64,000 nt of DNA from Corylus avellana (lineage: Eukaryota > Streptophyta > Magnoliopsida > Fagales > Betulaceae), in the NCBI RefSeq assembly GCF_901000735.1, contig NC_081545.1:7617540-7681539 (forward strand), read 5' to 3'. How positions within the stretch are numbered: position 1 is the stretch's first letter; each line of letters begins with the position of its first letter. Below, one piece after another: positions 12,754-22,696 of this stretch. Below the pieces are notes generated by a model. It was not told where the DNA came from and searched no databases. It worked only from the letters and a program-made list of their open reading frames with translations. Position numbers and translations under genes: made by a program.

Positions 12754-13295
12754 TCAATGTCCCATCAACCTTAGACAAATCAACAGTACACAAATCACCA
12801 ACAGAAAAACCAACATATATGTTTGGATCTTTAGTTTGCCCCTAAGTAATGACACTTCACCTTTCAGGGAATGTACTTGTTCATACAGCCCAGGTAGGAC
12901 CTCCCTTCTGCGAGCACAGGTTTCTTCGTCATACCATTGGAAAAAACGACATTGGCCAACTTTCTGTAATTACACAAAAAAAAATTGATAATTACGAACA
13001 AGCACGAAGTAATTTGATAATTTGATAATTTGATTATCCAAATTCAAATAGCTTTTTACGGTCATACATAGCACACCCATAGAATCGCCTCCCAGGATTT
13101 TTTATAGTCGTGGATGTTATAATTGGGCTTGTACGTCCGCACCTACACTGCACAGGTTCCATATCCTCTTTGCCCGATGATATTATAGATGCCGATTCTG
13201 TCGACTGTTCATTCTACAGTGAAACCCACAATTATTAGAAGTAATCACAGTTCCCTGATGGGGTTCTCTAAATAAAATTCACAAACCTTTTTCAT
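12754..13295 (-). CDS. GRF-type zinc-finger protein carried inside the MULE
   Basis: Read on the minus strand, exons spanning about 13295 to 12754 encode a small protein. A short first exon (ATGAAAAAG, 13295-13287) is followed by a GT...AG intron (13286-13214). The next exon has VQCRCGRTSPIITSTT and NPGRRFYGCAMYD, and the last exon has GQCRFFQWYDEE. Together these form the Zn-binding GRF pattern CxC...NPGR.F..C...C.FFQW. A short charged helix (LYEQVHSLKGEVSLLRGKL) and a hydrophobic C-terminal segment (MLVFLLVICVLLICL) follow, then a TGA at 12756-12754. GRF fingers bind nucleic acid in known proteins. A C-terminal membrane anchor would be inferred from hydrophobicity only. The exact junction of the last intron (about 12964-13040) is unclear, and an open frame extends upstream of 13295, so the start is uncertain. 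No stop was seen within the exons. Confidence 0.72.
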
Positions 13296-13765
13296 CTTCC
13301 CATCGTAGAATTCGCTTTCATTGTCTCCTTCCCCGAAATCTTTTTTCCTCCTGTTTATCTTATAATATGAACCTAACAATATATAACTAACATGTGAGAG
13401 AATAATCAAGCTCATAAAAGAAAAATAAAATCAAGCTTGCCAAAAAATTATGCTCACTTCAATTTGTAATCTAAACAATACTGGGAAAAAAAAATGTACC
13501 CTAAAACCCTAAACAAAAGATAATCACATTGTTTAAAATGGGATTCCCTTGCAGAAATAGTAATGCTCAATTTGTAATCTAAACAATACTAAGTTGTTAG
13601 TGTAGCAGCTAGATATGGTATATGATCATAGGCGGCTCCCTACAAACATGCAAATATACAGTGTAATCAAACATGCAATTCCTACTTTCATGTCCTTGGC
13701 AATCCACCATTTGAGTAGAGAAGCAAAAAAATAAAATCAATAGTTATACAGATGAAAAAATCGCC

Positions 13766-14579
13766 ATTGACCAACTTGCCAGTGCACACGAAAAACCCAC
13801 TGTCTCATTCCAGGACCATAACCAAGGTGGACCACACCCACTGCCAATCAACAATAATCTTGGCTCAAAAGTGCAACAAATTATACACAATATTCCAATA
13901 CAACCTCTGAAAGGTGTATATAGTAATTCAACATATGTTCTATAAAAAAGCGTGGGGATGGGGTTTCGACCAAAAGCTTCCAACACAACAAAACAATTCA
14001 AAAAACTACTATAAAAGGCTTCCATTTTAGTCAATCAACAAAACCCACAAAAAAATTTCGGAAAATACCTTCGTCGAAACCAGATTTTTCCGAATCAAAA
14101 TATTGGGATTTGACGGAAACCTAGCCGAAAAAGTCGCCGGAATGACTGAAATAACCGGTGGGTAGTGTCGCTGGTGGTTCTGTCGCCGGCGGGTTCTGCG
14201 TCGGTGGCGTCTGCGTCGGTGATTGGCGCTTGCCGGCTTGAGGTGTATCGGGTGTGTGTCTTTTTTTTTGACCGAATGAAACTTGAGGGTATCAACATAG
14301 AAGCCCTCAAGTTTAAGCTAAACTCACTGTTTTGGATGGTCCAAAACGGTGTGTTTTATATCCTACGTGTCCAATGTGAACACGTAGGATACAAAAATTC
14401 TACTGAGGTGGACTTAAGTGAAACAGTTCGTTTAACTCAAATAATGGCAGTTAACAAAAATTGACGGTAGGGAGTTTCTAGTAGTTTCGAGTTACCCAGG
14501 TACTAAATTTCCAAAAAAAAATACCTAGGAAATTTTTTAAAAAAGCGTGTCGACCTAAGAATTTTCTATATGATTTCCC
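13766..14579 (-). repeat. MULE right terminal inverted repeat
   Basis: About 814 bp is the reverse complement of 6440-7241. It ends ATTTTCTATATGATTTCCC at 14579, immediately before the 9-bp target duplication. Confidence 0.93.
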
Positions 14580-14588
14580 TAAAATTAA

Positions 14589-14914
14589 TAGGTATTTGTA
14601 AAAACATATTATTTTAATAGAATAAATTGAATGAATTTCTTTACCTCCACTGTGAAGTATAACTTCGTTCGGTGAAAATTATATCATCTACTTTCACCCT
14701 TAACACCTCACCGAAAAAAACAAACAAAACAATCATCTCACCGTGATTTGGGCTTCCTCGGAAAAGTTGGGGAAAAAATAATTTTCAACACAAGCTAATT
14801 AACTGATATTTTGAAGGGCATATTAGTCCGTTGACTCTGTTCAACACAGGCAACCAAGAAGCGATACATGTATTTTTCAGGATTCTTTCTCTCTAGCAAA
14901 AATTCTTTGCAACC
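14589..14914 (+). promoter_or_regulatory. Proximal upstream region of the intact receptor kinase
   Basis: Only about 335 bp separates the MULE end from the ATG. The stretch is conserved with the region before the second paralogue (22369-22696), so it is ancestral proximal promoter and 5' leader. A W-box core TTGACT sits at 14831-14836. No clear TATA box was identified. Confidence 0.55.
14831..14836 (+). promoter_or_regulatory. W-box core (TTGACT) upstream of S-RLK 1
   Basis: TTGACT lies 84 bp before the ATG. The same hexamer sits at 22613, 39685 and 40308, that is 82-98 bp before the ATG of every paralogue or fragment. W-boxes are WRKY transcription-factor sites in plant defence genes. Function here is inference. 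Confidence 0.45.
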
Positions 14915-17338
14915 ATGGATACCAAGAAGAATTCATGGCTCATGCTTTCTCTTCTCTTCCTCGGCTTGTCTGTCAACAACCATCTTTCCCTTGGAGCTGA
15001 CACCATCTCCGCCAACGAATATATCACCGCTCACCAAACCATTGTCTCTGCAAATGGGAACTTTGTACTGGGTTTCTTCAAACCAGGTAACGCTTCTAAA
15101 TACTACATAGGAATATGGAACAGTATGAGTAAATTCCCAACCCAACAAACCATAGTTTGGGTGGCAAACAGAGATAATGCAGTCTTTGATAGAAGTTCTT
15201 CTGTATTAAGAATTTCCGATGGTAATTTGGTTCTTCTCTTCAATGATATCCAAATTCCAGTTTGGTCCACAAATTTAAACTCTACCACTTCAAGTCATGT
15301 AGAAGCCGTTCTTCTAGATGAAGGAAATCTTGTTCTGAGAGATGGATCTACTTCATCAAAATATTTATGGCAAAGTTTTGATCACCCAACTCATACATGG
15401 CTTCCTGGTAGTAAGCTTGGATTCAACAAAATTACCAATGAAAACCAACGCCTCATTTCATGGAAGAATGAGGAGGATCCTGCACCAGGACTCTTCTCTC
15501 TTGAGCTACAGCCAAATACCAGTTCGTATATTATTCTGTGGAATAGGTCCATTCAGTATTGGACTAGTGGAGCTTGGGATGGGAAGATTTTTAGCTTAGT
15601 TCCTGAAATGAGGGCCAATTATATCTACAACTTCAGTTATGTTAACAACACAAATGAGAGTTATTTCACCTATTCTCTTTACAATCCTTCCATCATTTCT
15701 CGATTCGTGATGGATGTTTCTGGGCAGATTAAGCAACTGGCCTGGTTAAACACTACCAATCAGTGGAATTTGTTTTGGTCTCAACCGAAAACACAATGCG
15801 AGGTTTCTCCTTTTTGCGGGGCATTTGGTAGCTGCAACGGAAAATCCTTGCCTTCTTGTAGCTGTTTGAGAGGTTTTGTGCAGAAGTCGCAGAGCGACTG
15901 GAGTTTGTCAGATTTTTCTGGTGGATGCATGAGGAGAACTGCTTTACAGTGTGAGAATACCAGTCTTACTAATAGGCAGCCGGACAGGTTCTTTCCAATG
16001 CCCAGCATGGCATTATCTGTACAACCACAATCTGTTGGGGTTGGAAATGCTGCAGAATGTGAATCCATCTGCTTGAATAACTGCTCTTGCACTGCTTATG
16101 CTTATGAAATCAATCATTGTTCAATTTGGGTTGGAGATCTCTTGAATCTGCAACAACTCACTGGAGATGATCCTAATGGGAGAACTCTATATCTCAAACT
16201 TGCAGCTTCTGAGTTTCCTAGTAAAAAGAATTATAAGTGGATAATTGTTGGTGCTGTTGTGGGTTCAGTTGCAGGGGTAGCCGTTCTGCGGGTAGCAGTG
16301 CTGCTAGGCCTTTTAGTGGCTGTAATCCTTAGAAGAAGGAACAGAGCTGTTGGAACAGGGGAAATAGTAGAGGGTTCATTGGTGGCATTTGGGTACAGAG
16401 ACTTGCGAAATGCGACTAAGAATTTCTCGGACAAGTTGGGAGGAGGAGGATTTGGCTCCGTTTTCAAAGGGACGTTATCCGATTCAACACTCATAGCAGT
16501 CAAGAAACTTGAAAGCATCAGCCAAGGAGAGAAGCAATTCCGCGCAGAAGTCAGAACAATCGGGACAGTCAACCATGTAAATCTTATTCGGCTTCGTGGA
16601 TTCTGCTCACAAGGTACTAGAAAGTTGCTGGTCTATGAGTATATGTCAAATGGCTCTTTAGAGTCTCATCTTTTCCATGAAAAGTTTTTGGACTGGAAAA
16701 CAAGATACCAGATTGCAATAGGAACAGCTAGAGGATTGGCTTATCTCCATGAGAAGTGCAGAGAGTGCATCATACACTGTGACATAAAACCAGAAAACAT
16801 TCTTCTAGATGCTTATTTATGTCCAAAAGTGGCAGATTTTGGCCTGGCAAAGCTTGTTGGGCGAGAGTTCAGCCGAGTCCTGACAACCATGAGAGGCACA
16901 AGAGGTTATCTTGCTCCGGAGTGGATTTCAGGGATGCCCATTACGGCCAAAGCCGATGTTTACAGCTATGGAATGATGCTTTTCGAATTTGTATCGGGAA
17001 GGAGAAACTCTGAGGCATATACGGATGGCAAAACTAATTTCTTCCCAACTGGAGCTGCAAGCCTCATAGCTGAAGGGGGCGATGTCCTTAGCCTGTTAGA
17101 TCCCAGGCTGGAGGGAAACGCTGATATAGAAGAGCTCACAAGTGTTTGTAAAGTTGCTTGTTGGTGCATCCAAGATGATGATACTAACAGGCCGCCGATG
17201 GGTCAGGTAGTTCAAATGCTTGAGGGAGTTTTAGATGTGAACCTGGCCCCGATTCCAAATTCTCTCCAAGTACTGTTTGCTGACAACCAGGAGCACATAG
17301 ATTTCTACACCGAGTCACAGTCAAGCCAAAGTTCATAG
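14915..17338 (+). CDS. G-type lectin S-receptor-like serine/threonine kinase (At2g19130-like), intact copy
   Basis: This single-exon gene of 807 residues has the full length expected for this family. Residues 1-27 are a signal peptide. A B-lectin domain follows (about 30-155, with IVWVANRD), then the S-locus glycoprotein domain (about 200-300). A cysteine-rich EGF-like stretch (about 294-320) and a PAN/apple domain (about 345-428, with CLNNCSCTAYAY) come next. The transmembrane helix is at about 442-471 and the kinase at about 508-775. Kinase landmarks are GGGGFGSV (509-516), Lys530, Glu545, HCDIKPEN (Asp623), DFG (641-643) and APE (668-670). The catalytic motif is HCD rather than HRD, a non-RD kinase, which is common among plant immune receptor kinases. 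It should sit in the plasma membrane with an extracellular lectin. The ligand is unknown. Start context AACCATGG matches the paralogues. Confidence 0.95.
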   Translation: MDTKKNSWLMLSLLFLGLSVNNHLSLGADTISANEYITAHQTIVSANGNFVLGFFKPGNASKYYIGIWNSMSKFPTQQTIVWVANRDNAVFDRSSSVLRISDGNLVLLFNDIQIPVWSTNLNSTTSSHVEAVLLDEGNLVLRDGSTSSKYLWQSFDHPTHTWLPGSKLGFNKITNENQRLISWKNEEDPAPGLFSLELQPNTSSYIILWNRSIQYWTSGAWDGKIFSLVPEMRANYIYNFSYVNNTNESYFTYSLYNPSIISRFVMDVSGQIKQLAWLNTTNQWNLFWSQPKTQCEVSPFCGAFGSCNGKSLPSCSCLRGFVQKSQSDWSLSDFSGGCMRRTALQCENTSLTNRQPDRFFPMPSMALSVQPQSVGVGNAAECESICLNNCSCTAYAYEINHCSIWVGDLLNLQQLTGDDPNGRTLYLKLAASEFPSKKNYKWIIVGAVVGSVAGVAVLRVAVLLGLLVAVILRRRNRAVGTGEIVEGSLVAFGYRDLRNATKNFSDKLGGGGFGSVFKGTLSDSTLIAVKKLESISQGEKQFRAEVRTIGTVNHVNLIRLRGFCSQGTRKLLVYEYMSNGSLESHLFHEKFLDWKTRYQIAIGTARGLAYLHEKCRECIIHCDIKPENILLDAYLCPKVADFGLAKLVGREFSRVLTTMRGTRGYLAPEWISGMPITAKADVYSYGMMLFEFVSGRRNSEAYTDGKTNFFPTGAASLIAEGGDVLSLLDPRLEGNADIEELTSVCKVACWCIQDDDTNRPPMGQVVQMLEGVLDVNLAPIPNSLQVLFADNQEHIDFYTESQSSQSS

Positions 17339-18375
17339 GCACAGAGCAATTCTTCAACTGCTTCCTCTGAGTCGAGGAGTGGCATGTCATCAACGAGTTC
17401 AAAGTCTTGAGAGCAATCAAGTGAAGACATCTTGAGCTCTCAGATATGTTTGGTAAAGAACACGTTTCCTCATTTTTGTTCTTTCTAATTTGTGTCCTAA
17501 GAACTGTTATATGTGGCTTATATTTTTCTGGTAGGAGTGATTGTGTATTCCATGGAAGCATTGCTTCAAAATATCAAATAATGCAATTGGCTATGGCTAG
17601 TACTGGTGTTGTTAATAGCGGATATTCAGTTTATCATCCGATCATCTCTATTACTCTGTTAATTATTATGGTTCCCGCTAGCAAATTAATGGAGGACAGC
17701 ATGTTTATTATAGGGTTTGTGTTCAGAATTCTGGAAAATATTAGGGAATTTAGGGTGTCAATAGGGTAAGGAAAGAGATTTGGTTTGGAGGGGAAACAAG
17801 GAAGGGAAATCAAGTCCCTCAATGGCTATTCTGGGCTGTGAACTGTAAATCAGGAAGTGTGGCATTTATGGTTTTGTGAGCTTGGAGGCTAATAAAAGGT
17901 GTACTGCATATTTGAAAGAATTCAATTTTGTTGTGGAATACCATGCGAGTACGATAACAATTAACAAAGCAGAGCTGATGCAATGACCTGGAAGACACAT
18001 TTACATCTTTCTTCGGGTTTGAACGTTTCTAAACCTACGATTTTAGCTAATCACTTTTCAAAACTTGTATCCAACCATTTATCTAAATTTCTTCTATATT
18101 TAATTAAAATAATCGTTTTTGAAAATGTTTCATTCAAACAAAAATCAGACGAATTACTGCAAATCGCAAATTAGACGAAATTGCAAATCGAACATCAAAC
18201 GAAATCGGATGAAATCACAAATTGCAAATTGAAAATCAGACGAAAATTATCTACAAATCGCCAAAATTCCCCTTTCATCTACGAATCGCAAATCGCCCTA
18301 CTCTTCACTCAACAAGTCTCTCTCTCGTCACTGAACCATATATAAAATCGCGTTTGTCATCATCATATAAACAAT
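17339..18375. other. Conserved 3' flank of S-RLK 1
   Basis: This is non-coding. The first 550 bp, including a motif near CATGGAAGCATTGCTTCAAAA, is repeated downstream of every S-RLK copy or relic (25365, 32275, 52815). The stretch at 17850-18370 recurs at 33180-33630. It marks the right end of the tandem unit. Confidence 0.75.
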
Positions 18376-21300
18376 TCCTCATATAAACAATTAGTGGAGC
18401 TCTCACTCTTACAAATAATATAAGGTTTGAATAATTTTTGACTGATTAATTTTATTCCATAGGAATACAGTATTTTAGATTTGATTGTAAATTTGTAATA
18501 TTCTACTTTTTAGATTATCAGATTTAAGTACATTCAAATATTTGAATTCAGCGAAGACCTGAAACTCGCTGGAGTTAATGGACCGTTGGCGACAGTGATT
18601 GAAGATGGATCTTTAATAACAAAGGGTTAAAAGAGAGCTAACTATGAACTAAAACAATAGTCAACTATGGGCTAAAATAAAAAACCAAGTGTTAGCTAAA
18701 ATGAGGCCAACTATGAGCCACAAATGAGGCCAACAAAGGGCCTTAAATGAGCCTGGGTCCAAAAGTTGCGCCTAGTTGAGTAACTGGACAAGACACGGTT
18801 TGCCAAAGAGATGGGAGTCAAGGCGGGTGGAGATTGTGTCAAGAAAGGATGCCCGAGAAGACGCCAGAGATTGTTTGAAGTTGACTCTCTTTGATTTTTC
18901 TTCGTGCGCTGCTAATCTCGAAAATATCTCTTAATGGAATGAGGAAGAGCATATAATATGACTCAGTACGGAAGGAGAACAATAGAAAATATATAAAAAT
19001 AATAATAATAATAATAACAGAAAAATAAGATAAACTGTTTACAGAGTCTCACCGATCAACAATGAGGTTTTGGTAGAGTCTCACCACCAAGAAGATGAGA
19101 GCAATCATGCCTCCAAGAAAACATCATTTGTTCAGTAATCATAATCTAATCTTCTTAGGATACAAAGAACATTAAATAGATCCTGAGAAACCCTAATCCT
19201 AAATTGATTGACTTTTGAGCCAAACCCATTATTAAATTATAAACTAACTCCAACCCACTATGGGTCAAACCCATTATTAAATTACAAAAATACAAACTCT
19301 TAAAATATAAAAAAACGTAATTAATCAATAAAATCTAAATAAAACTAAAGATTAATTTATTTTTTTCTCATCTGGCGTGCATCATAATATATTTCTAGCT
19401 GATCTGGAGAAGCATGGGAACGATGATTGATTGGAAATGAATTTCAAAGAAGTTTTTGACCACCAAGACCCCTACCCAGGTTGCTAGTCATGTGTATTTT
19501 TTTTTCGCCTTTTGCTACGATATAAGTGAAATCGGAGAGAAACGATGAGAGAGAAAAAAAAAATTAAAAATTTACAGGATCGAAAACGGGTGTTAGCTCT
19601 AATACCATGAAAAAAAAATACAATACAAAAATAATAAAATACACATGAATATCCTCTCACTACAAAAATTAAGCAAAATAGGGATGTTTGCAAGATGACA
19701 TTTTTCGCCCAAAAAACATTTCTATTTAATTAGGGATGTTTGAATTGTGATATTTTGTATATATTGTGTTTACTCCATGTGAGTTAGTGGGTTATTAGCA
19801 AGTTGGTGGGTTATGTACCTATGGTCGTATCTCTTAGTAACTATTGAGAGGCTGGCCAATAGGGCTATTGGATAGCCACAAAAGGATCTAATGAAGACAA
19901 AGATAGTCCCACAGGTGAAGATGTTTGGACCCAAGTCCCTGGGGAAACCATAGAGATGTCCTGAATGCAAGATAAGAGATTGGCCCGGCAACATCAATTG
20001 ACTGAATCGGATGTACAAAGGGCAATTCACATTCTAGATAGTGATGCAGCAACATCCCTAACACTCAACCCGTTTTTTCGGTAAAGAAACTTTCTTGAGA
20101 AGCGATGCAAAACAGACTTAAAAAAGGGTTATGTTTCAATTGCAATAAACGATTTATGCCCCGAATGTCGTGCACCTAAACTATTTTTCATTGAGAATGA
20201 CCAACCCATGGGAGGTCGTGGCGACCAAAGGAGAGGCAGAGCAACAAGTATGAACCTTGAGGACAAGGTTCCAGCTGAAGGGGCGGCGAATGATAGGCAA
20301 ATGGGTGGAAGTTAAGTTGCAATGTAATGTTAGTGGGGTATTAGAGTTAGTAAACCCCTTTGGTATGGTTGTACAAACGGTTGTGGTAGTGGTTATTCCC
20401 TTTTCACCGCAACTGCTTTAGTGATAATTATTTTGAAGTAATCGCAGCCCCACCTGCTAGGTCAATTAGCTGTTAATCGCAACTTGCGATTATGTGATTA
20501 TTGAAGACAATTATCAACCGCTAACTTCTTTTCAAATAATGGGTCTTTTGAGCCTCTTTTAGCGTTTTAGACCTCTTTTTAAGGCCTATTTTAGACTTCT
20601 TTAGGCCGGCCACCATATAATAAAATGAGTAATGGCTATTTCCAAGGCAAAGAAGATGTGCTTTGTAATAACTCGATCTATTATCATTTAAGGTAAACTT
20701 CACAAAGAACCCTTGAATTACCACGCGAATTAAAAAGGCTCCCTTCTCAATTTCACCCCATGAACTTTCAATTTGATGCAATTGACCCCTCCGTTAATTT
20801 TTGTTGTTAAGCCTTGACAGAAACCACTAAAAAGACCACATTACCCTTTAATTTTTTATTTCTATTTTTTAATTTTCAATTTGAAATTAAGGATAAATTT
20901 ATAAATTTATAAAAGTTTTAGGGGTATGAAAGTCATTACATCATCACTTTAACGTCCAAAAATTGATGGAGGGAGTAGATTGCATCAAATTGAAAGTTCA
21001 AGGAGGGGGTGAAATTGAAAAGTTTTAAAATTTAAGGGGTTTTTTCAAATCGTGTGGTAATTTAAGGGTCCTTTGTGAAGTTTCCCCTATCATTGAAGGC
21101 TCTATGCCATACAAAATCGATCCAAATTAGTAGAATGGGAAAACAAACATTACAAATTTAAACAACCAGAACGACTAATACTGTTTGGGCAGTCTTAGCA
21201 ATCAAAGAAACACCGTACCTCCAAAGTTGAAGAGAGAGTAGTCGAGAGTGGACTTAGGAGCCTTGGGAGAGCCGGAGTGACTAAGAGGTGGGAGCTTGAG

Positions 21301-22359
21301 TGACTTTGCATGCGTAGAGAGTGTGAGCTCTGAGAGTCTAAATGTAGAGTGTGAAAGGTGAATGAGAAAACTGAAAAAAGAAAGTAGTAAGAAGAGCCTC
21401 AAACCCTATACCAAGACGACATTATTATTAATTATATAATATAGATTACAAATTGGTTACAGGTTGTTAATTGCTTTTTTCTAACCTAAGCTAGCTGCAA
21501 CTTGTCTAGTCGATTATGCAGTTAGCAGTTATTAGCCGCCCCGCTTGTACACCCCTACGTTTTGAGAGCAGGCCTTCCTTGGGTATTAAACCAGACCACC
21601 TTAAATGCACCTGAAGCCACACCCACTAGCAAAGGAGCCTACAAGCTGGTTGTACGTCATCTATGTTAGGTTTACTAAGCTTGAGCTAATCTAGGGCGAC
21701 CAGACCTAACTCGATTAGGTTAGCTAGACCAAATTTATCATGACTGATCAGATATAGGGGGCACAAAAAGAAGCAACATCCACAATATCCTAGTTCTTGC
21801 TACTTGAATTACTAGCATTCTAATACAACCAGAAAATGACGGAAGCGTGAGCTAAGAGAGTGAGCGCCACATAATTAAATTAAGTGATCCTCGAATCTCT
21901 TCCCGCAATTGAGTGTGCATGAGAAATTCTATAAAAAGGAGAGGGGTTGGATCATTGAGAGCGACGCCCATTCTCCTTATCAAATACACTCTCTTTGCTT
22001 GATTTACTTCTCAAAGTCATTCCCTGACATAGGCATTAGAGTGACCCACCTTGGACCACCAGCAGGTCACTCTGACATTTTTTTTTCCCTACCTTGCAGA
22101 CATTGTCAATATAGTGCTATGTGTGCGACCAATTGACCTCTTCAGCTAGGATCACCAGCGGATCACTCTGACATTTCTCTTTTCCCTACTTTGTTGTAGG
22201 CATTGTTGCTTCAAGGCTTGGTGTCTGACTCACATCAATTAAGACTACCGGTGGGTCACTTTGACCATCCTCTATTTCTTACTTTACAGGCATTGTTGAT
22301 CCAGGTTTCCGTGTGAGACCAACTAACCTCTTCGTGACATACATTTTTAAAAACGCATA

Positions 22360-22368
22360 TAAAATTAA
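22360..22368 (+). other. Empty target site of the MULE
   Basis: The 9-mer TAAAATTAA occurs once here in the context CGCATA-TAAAATTAA-TAGGT. The two flanks of the MULE in copy 1 carry exactly the left and right halves of this context, each with the 9-mer. Confidence 0.93.
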
Positions 22369-22612
22369 TAGGTATTTGTAAAAACATATTATTTTAATAG
22401 AATAAATTGAATGAATTTCTTTCCCTCCACTGTGAGGTATAACTTCGTTCGGCGAAAATTTTATCATCTACTTTCACCCTTAACACCTCACCCAAAAAAA
22501 AACAAACAAAACAATCATCTCACCGTGATTTGGGCTTCCTCGGAAAAGTTGGGGAAAAAATAATTTTCAACACAAGCTAATTAACTGATATTTTGAAGGG
22601 CGTATTAGTCCG

Positions 22613-22618
22613 TTGACT
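22613..22618 (+). promoter_or_regulatory. W-box core upstream of S-RLK 2
   Basis: TTGACT lies 84 bp before the ancestral ATG at 22697, at the same spacing as in the intact gene. Confidence 0.42.
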
Positions 22619-22696
22619 CTGTTCAACACAGGCAACCAAGAAGCGATACAGGTATTTTCCAGGATTCTTTCTCTCTAGCAAAAATTCTTTGCAACC

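Larger units (their letters stand above)
6440..14579 (+). mobile_element. Long-TIR Mutator-like element (MULE), 8.14 kb
   Basis: The ends are inverted repeats of about 0.8 kb, and the outer termini read GG(A/G)AAATCATATAGAAAAT. It is flanked by the 9-bp duplication TAAAATTAA (6431-6439 and 14580-14588). The paralogous site at 22360-22368 carries this 9-mer once without the element. A 9-bp duplication is typical of Mutator elements. Inside are a multi-exon mudrA-like transposase on the plus strand (8102-12268) and a GRF zinc-finger gene on the minus strand (12754-13295). 7242-8101 and 13296-13765 show no convincing coding sequence; the first includes a short TA repeat near 7996. Stops and frameshifts mean this copy is not autonomous. 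Confidence 0.95.
18376..22696. repeat. Intergenic duplication unit, copy 2
   Basis: This is similar to 1446-5388 throughout but lacks the LINE and the MULE, so it serves as the empty-site reference for both. It holds the same gag knuckle relic (about 20085-20320), the antisense primer-site-like motif (about 19588) and no host gene. The last 330 bp is the upstream region of the second paralogue. Confidence 0.85.

Noticed and set aside
13744..14464. Coding frames inside the MULE terminal repeats (also 6633-7260)
   Set aside because: The frames are mirror copies in both inverted repeats with no domain. They are a by-product of the repeat.
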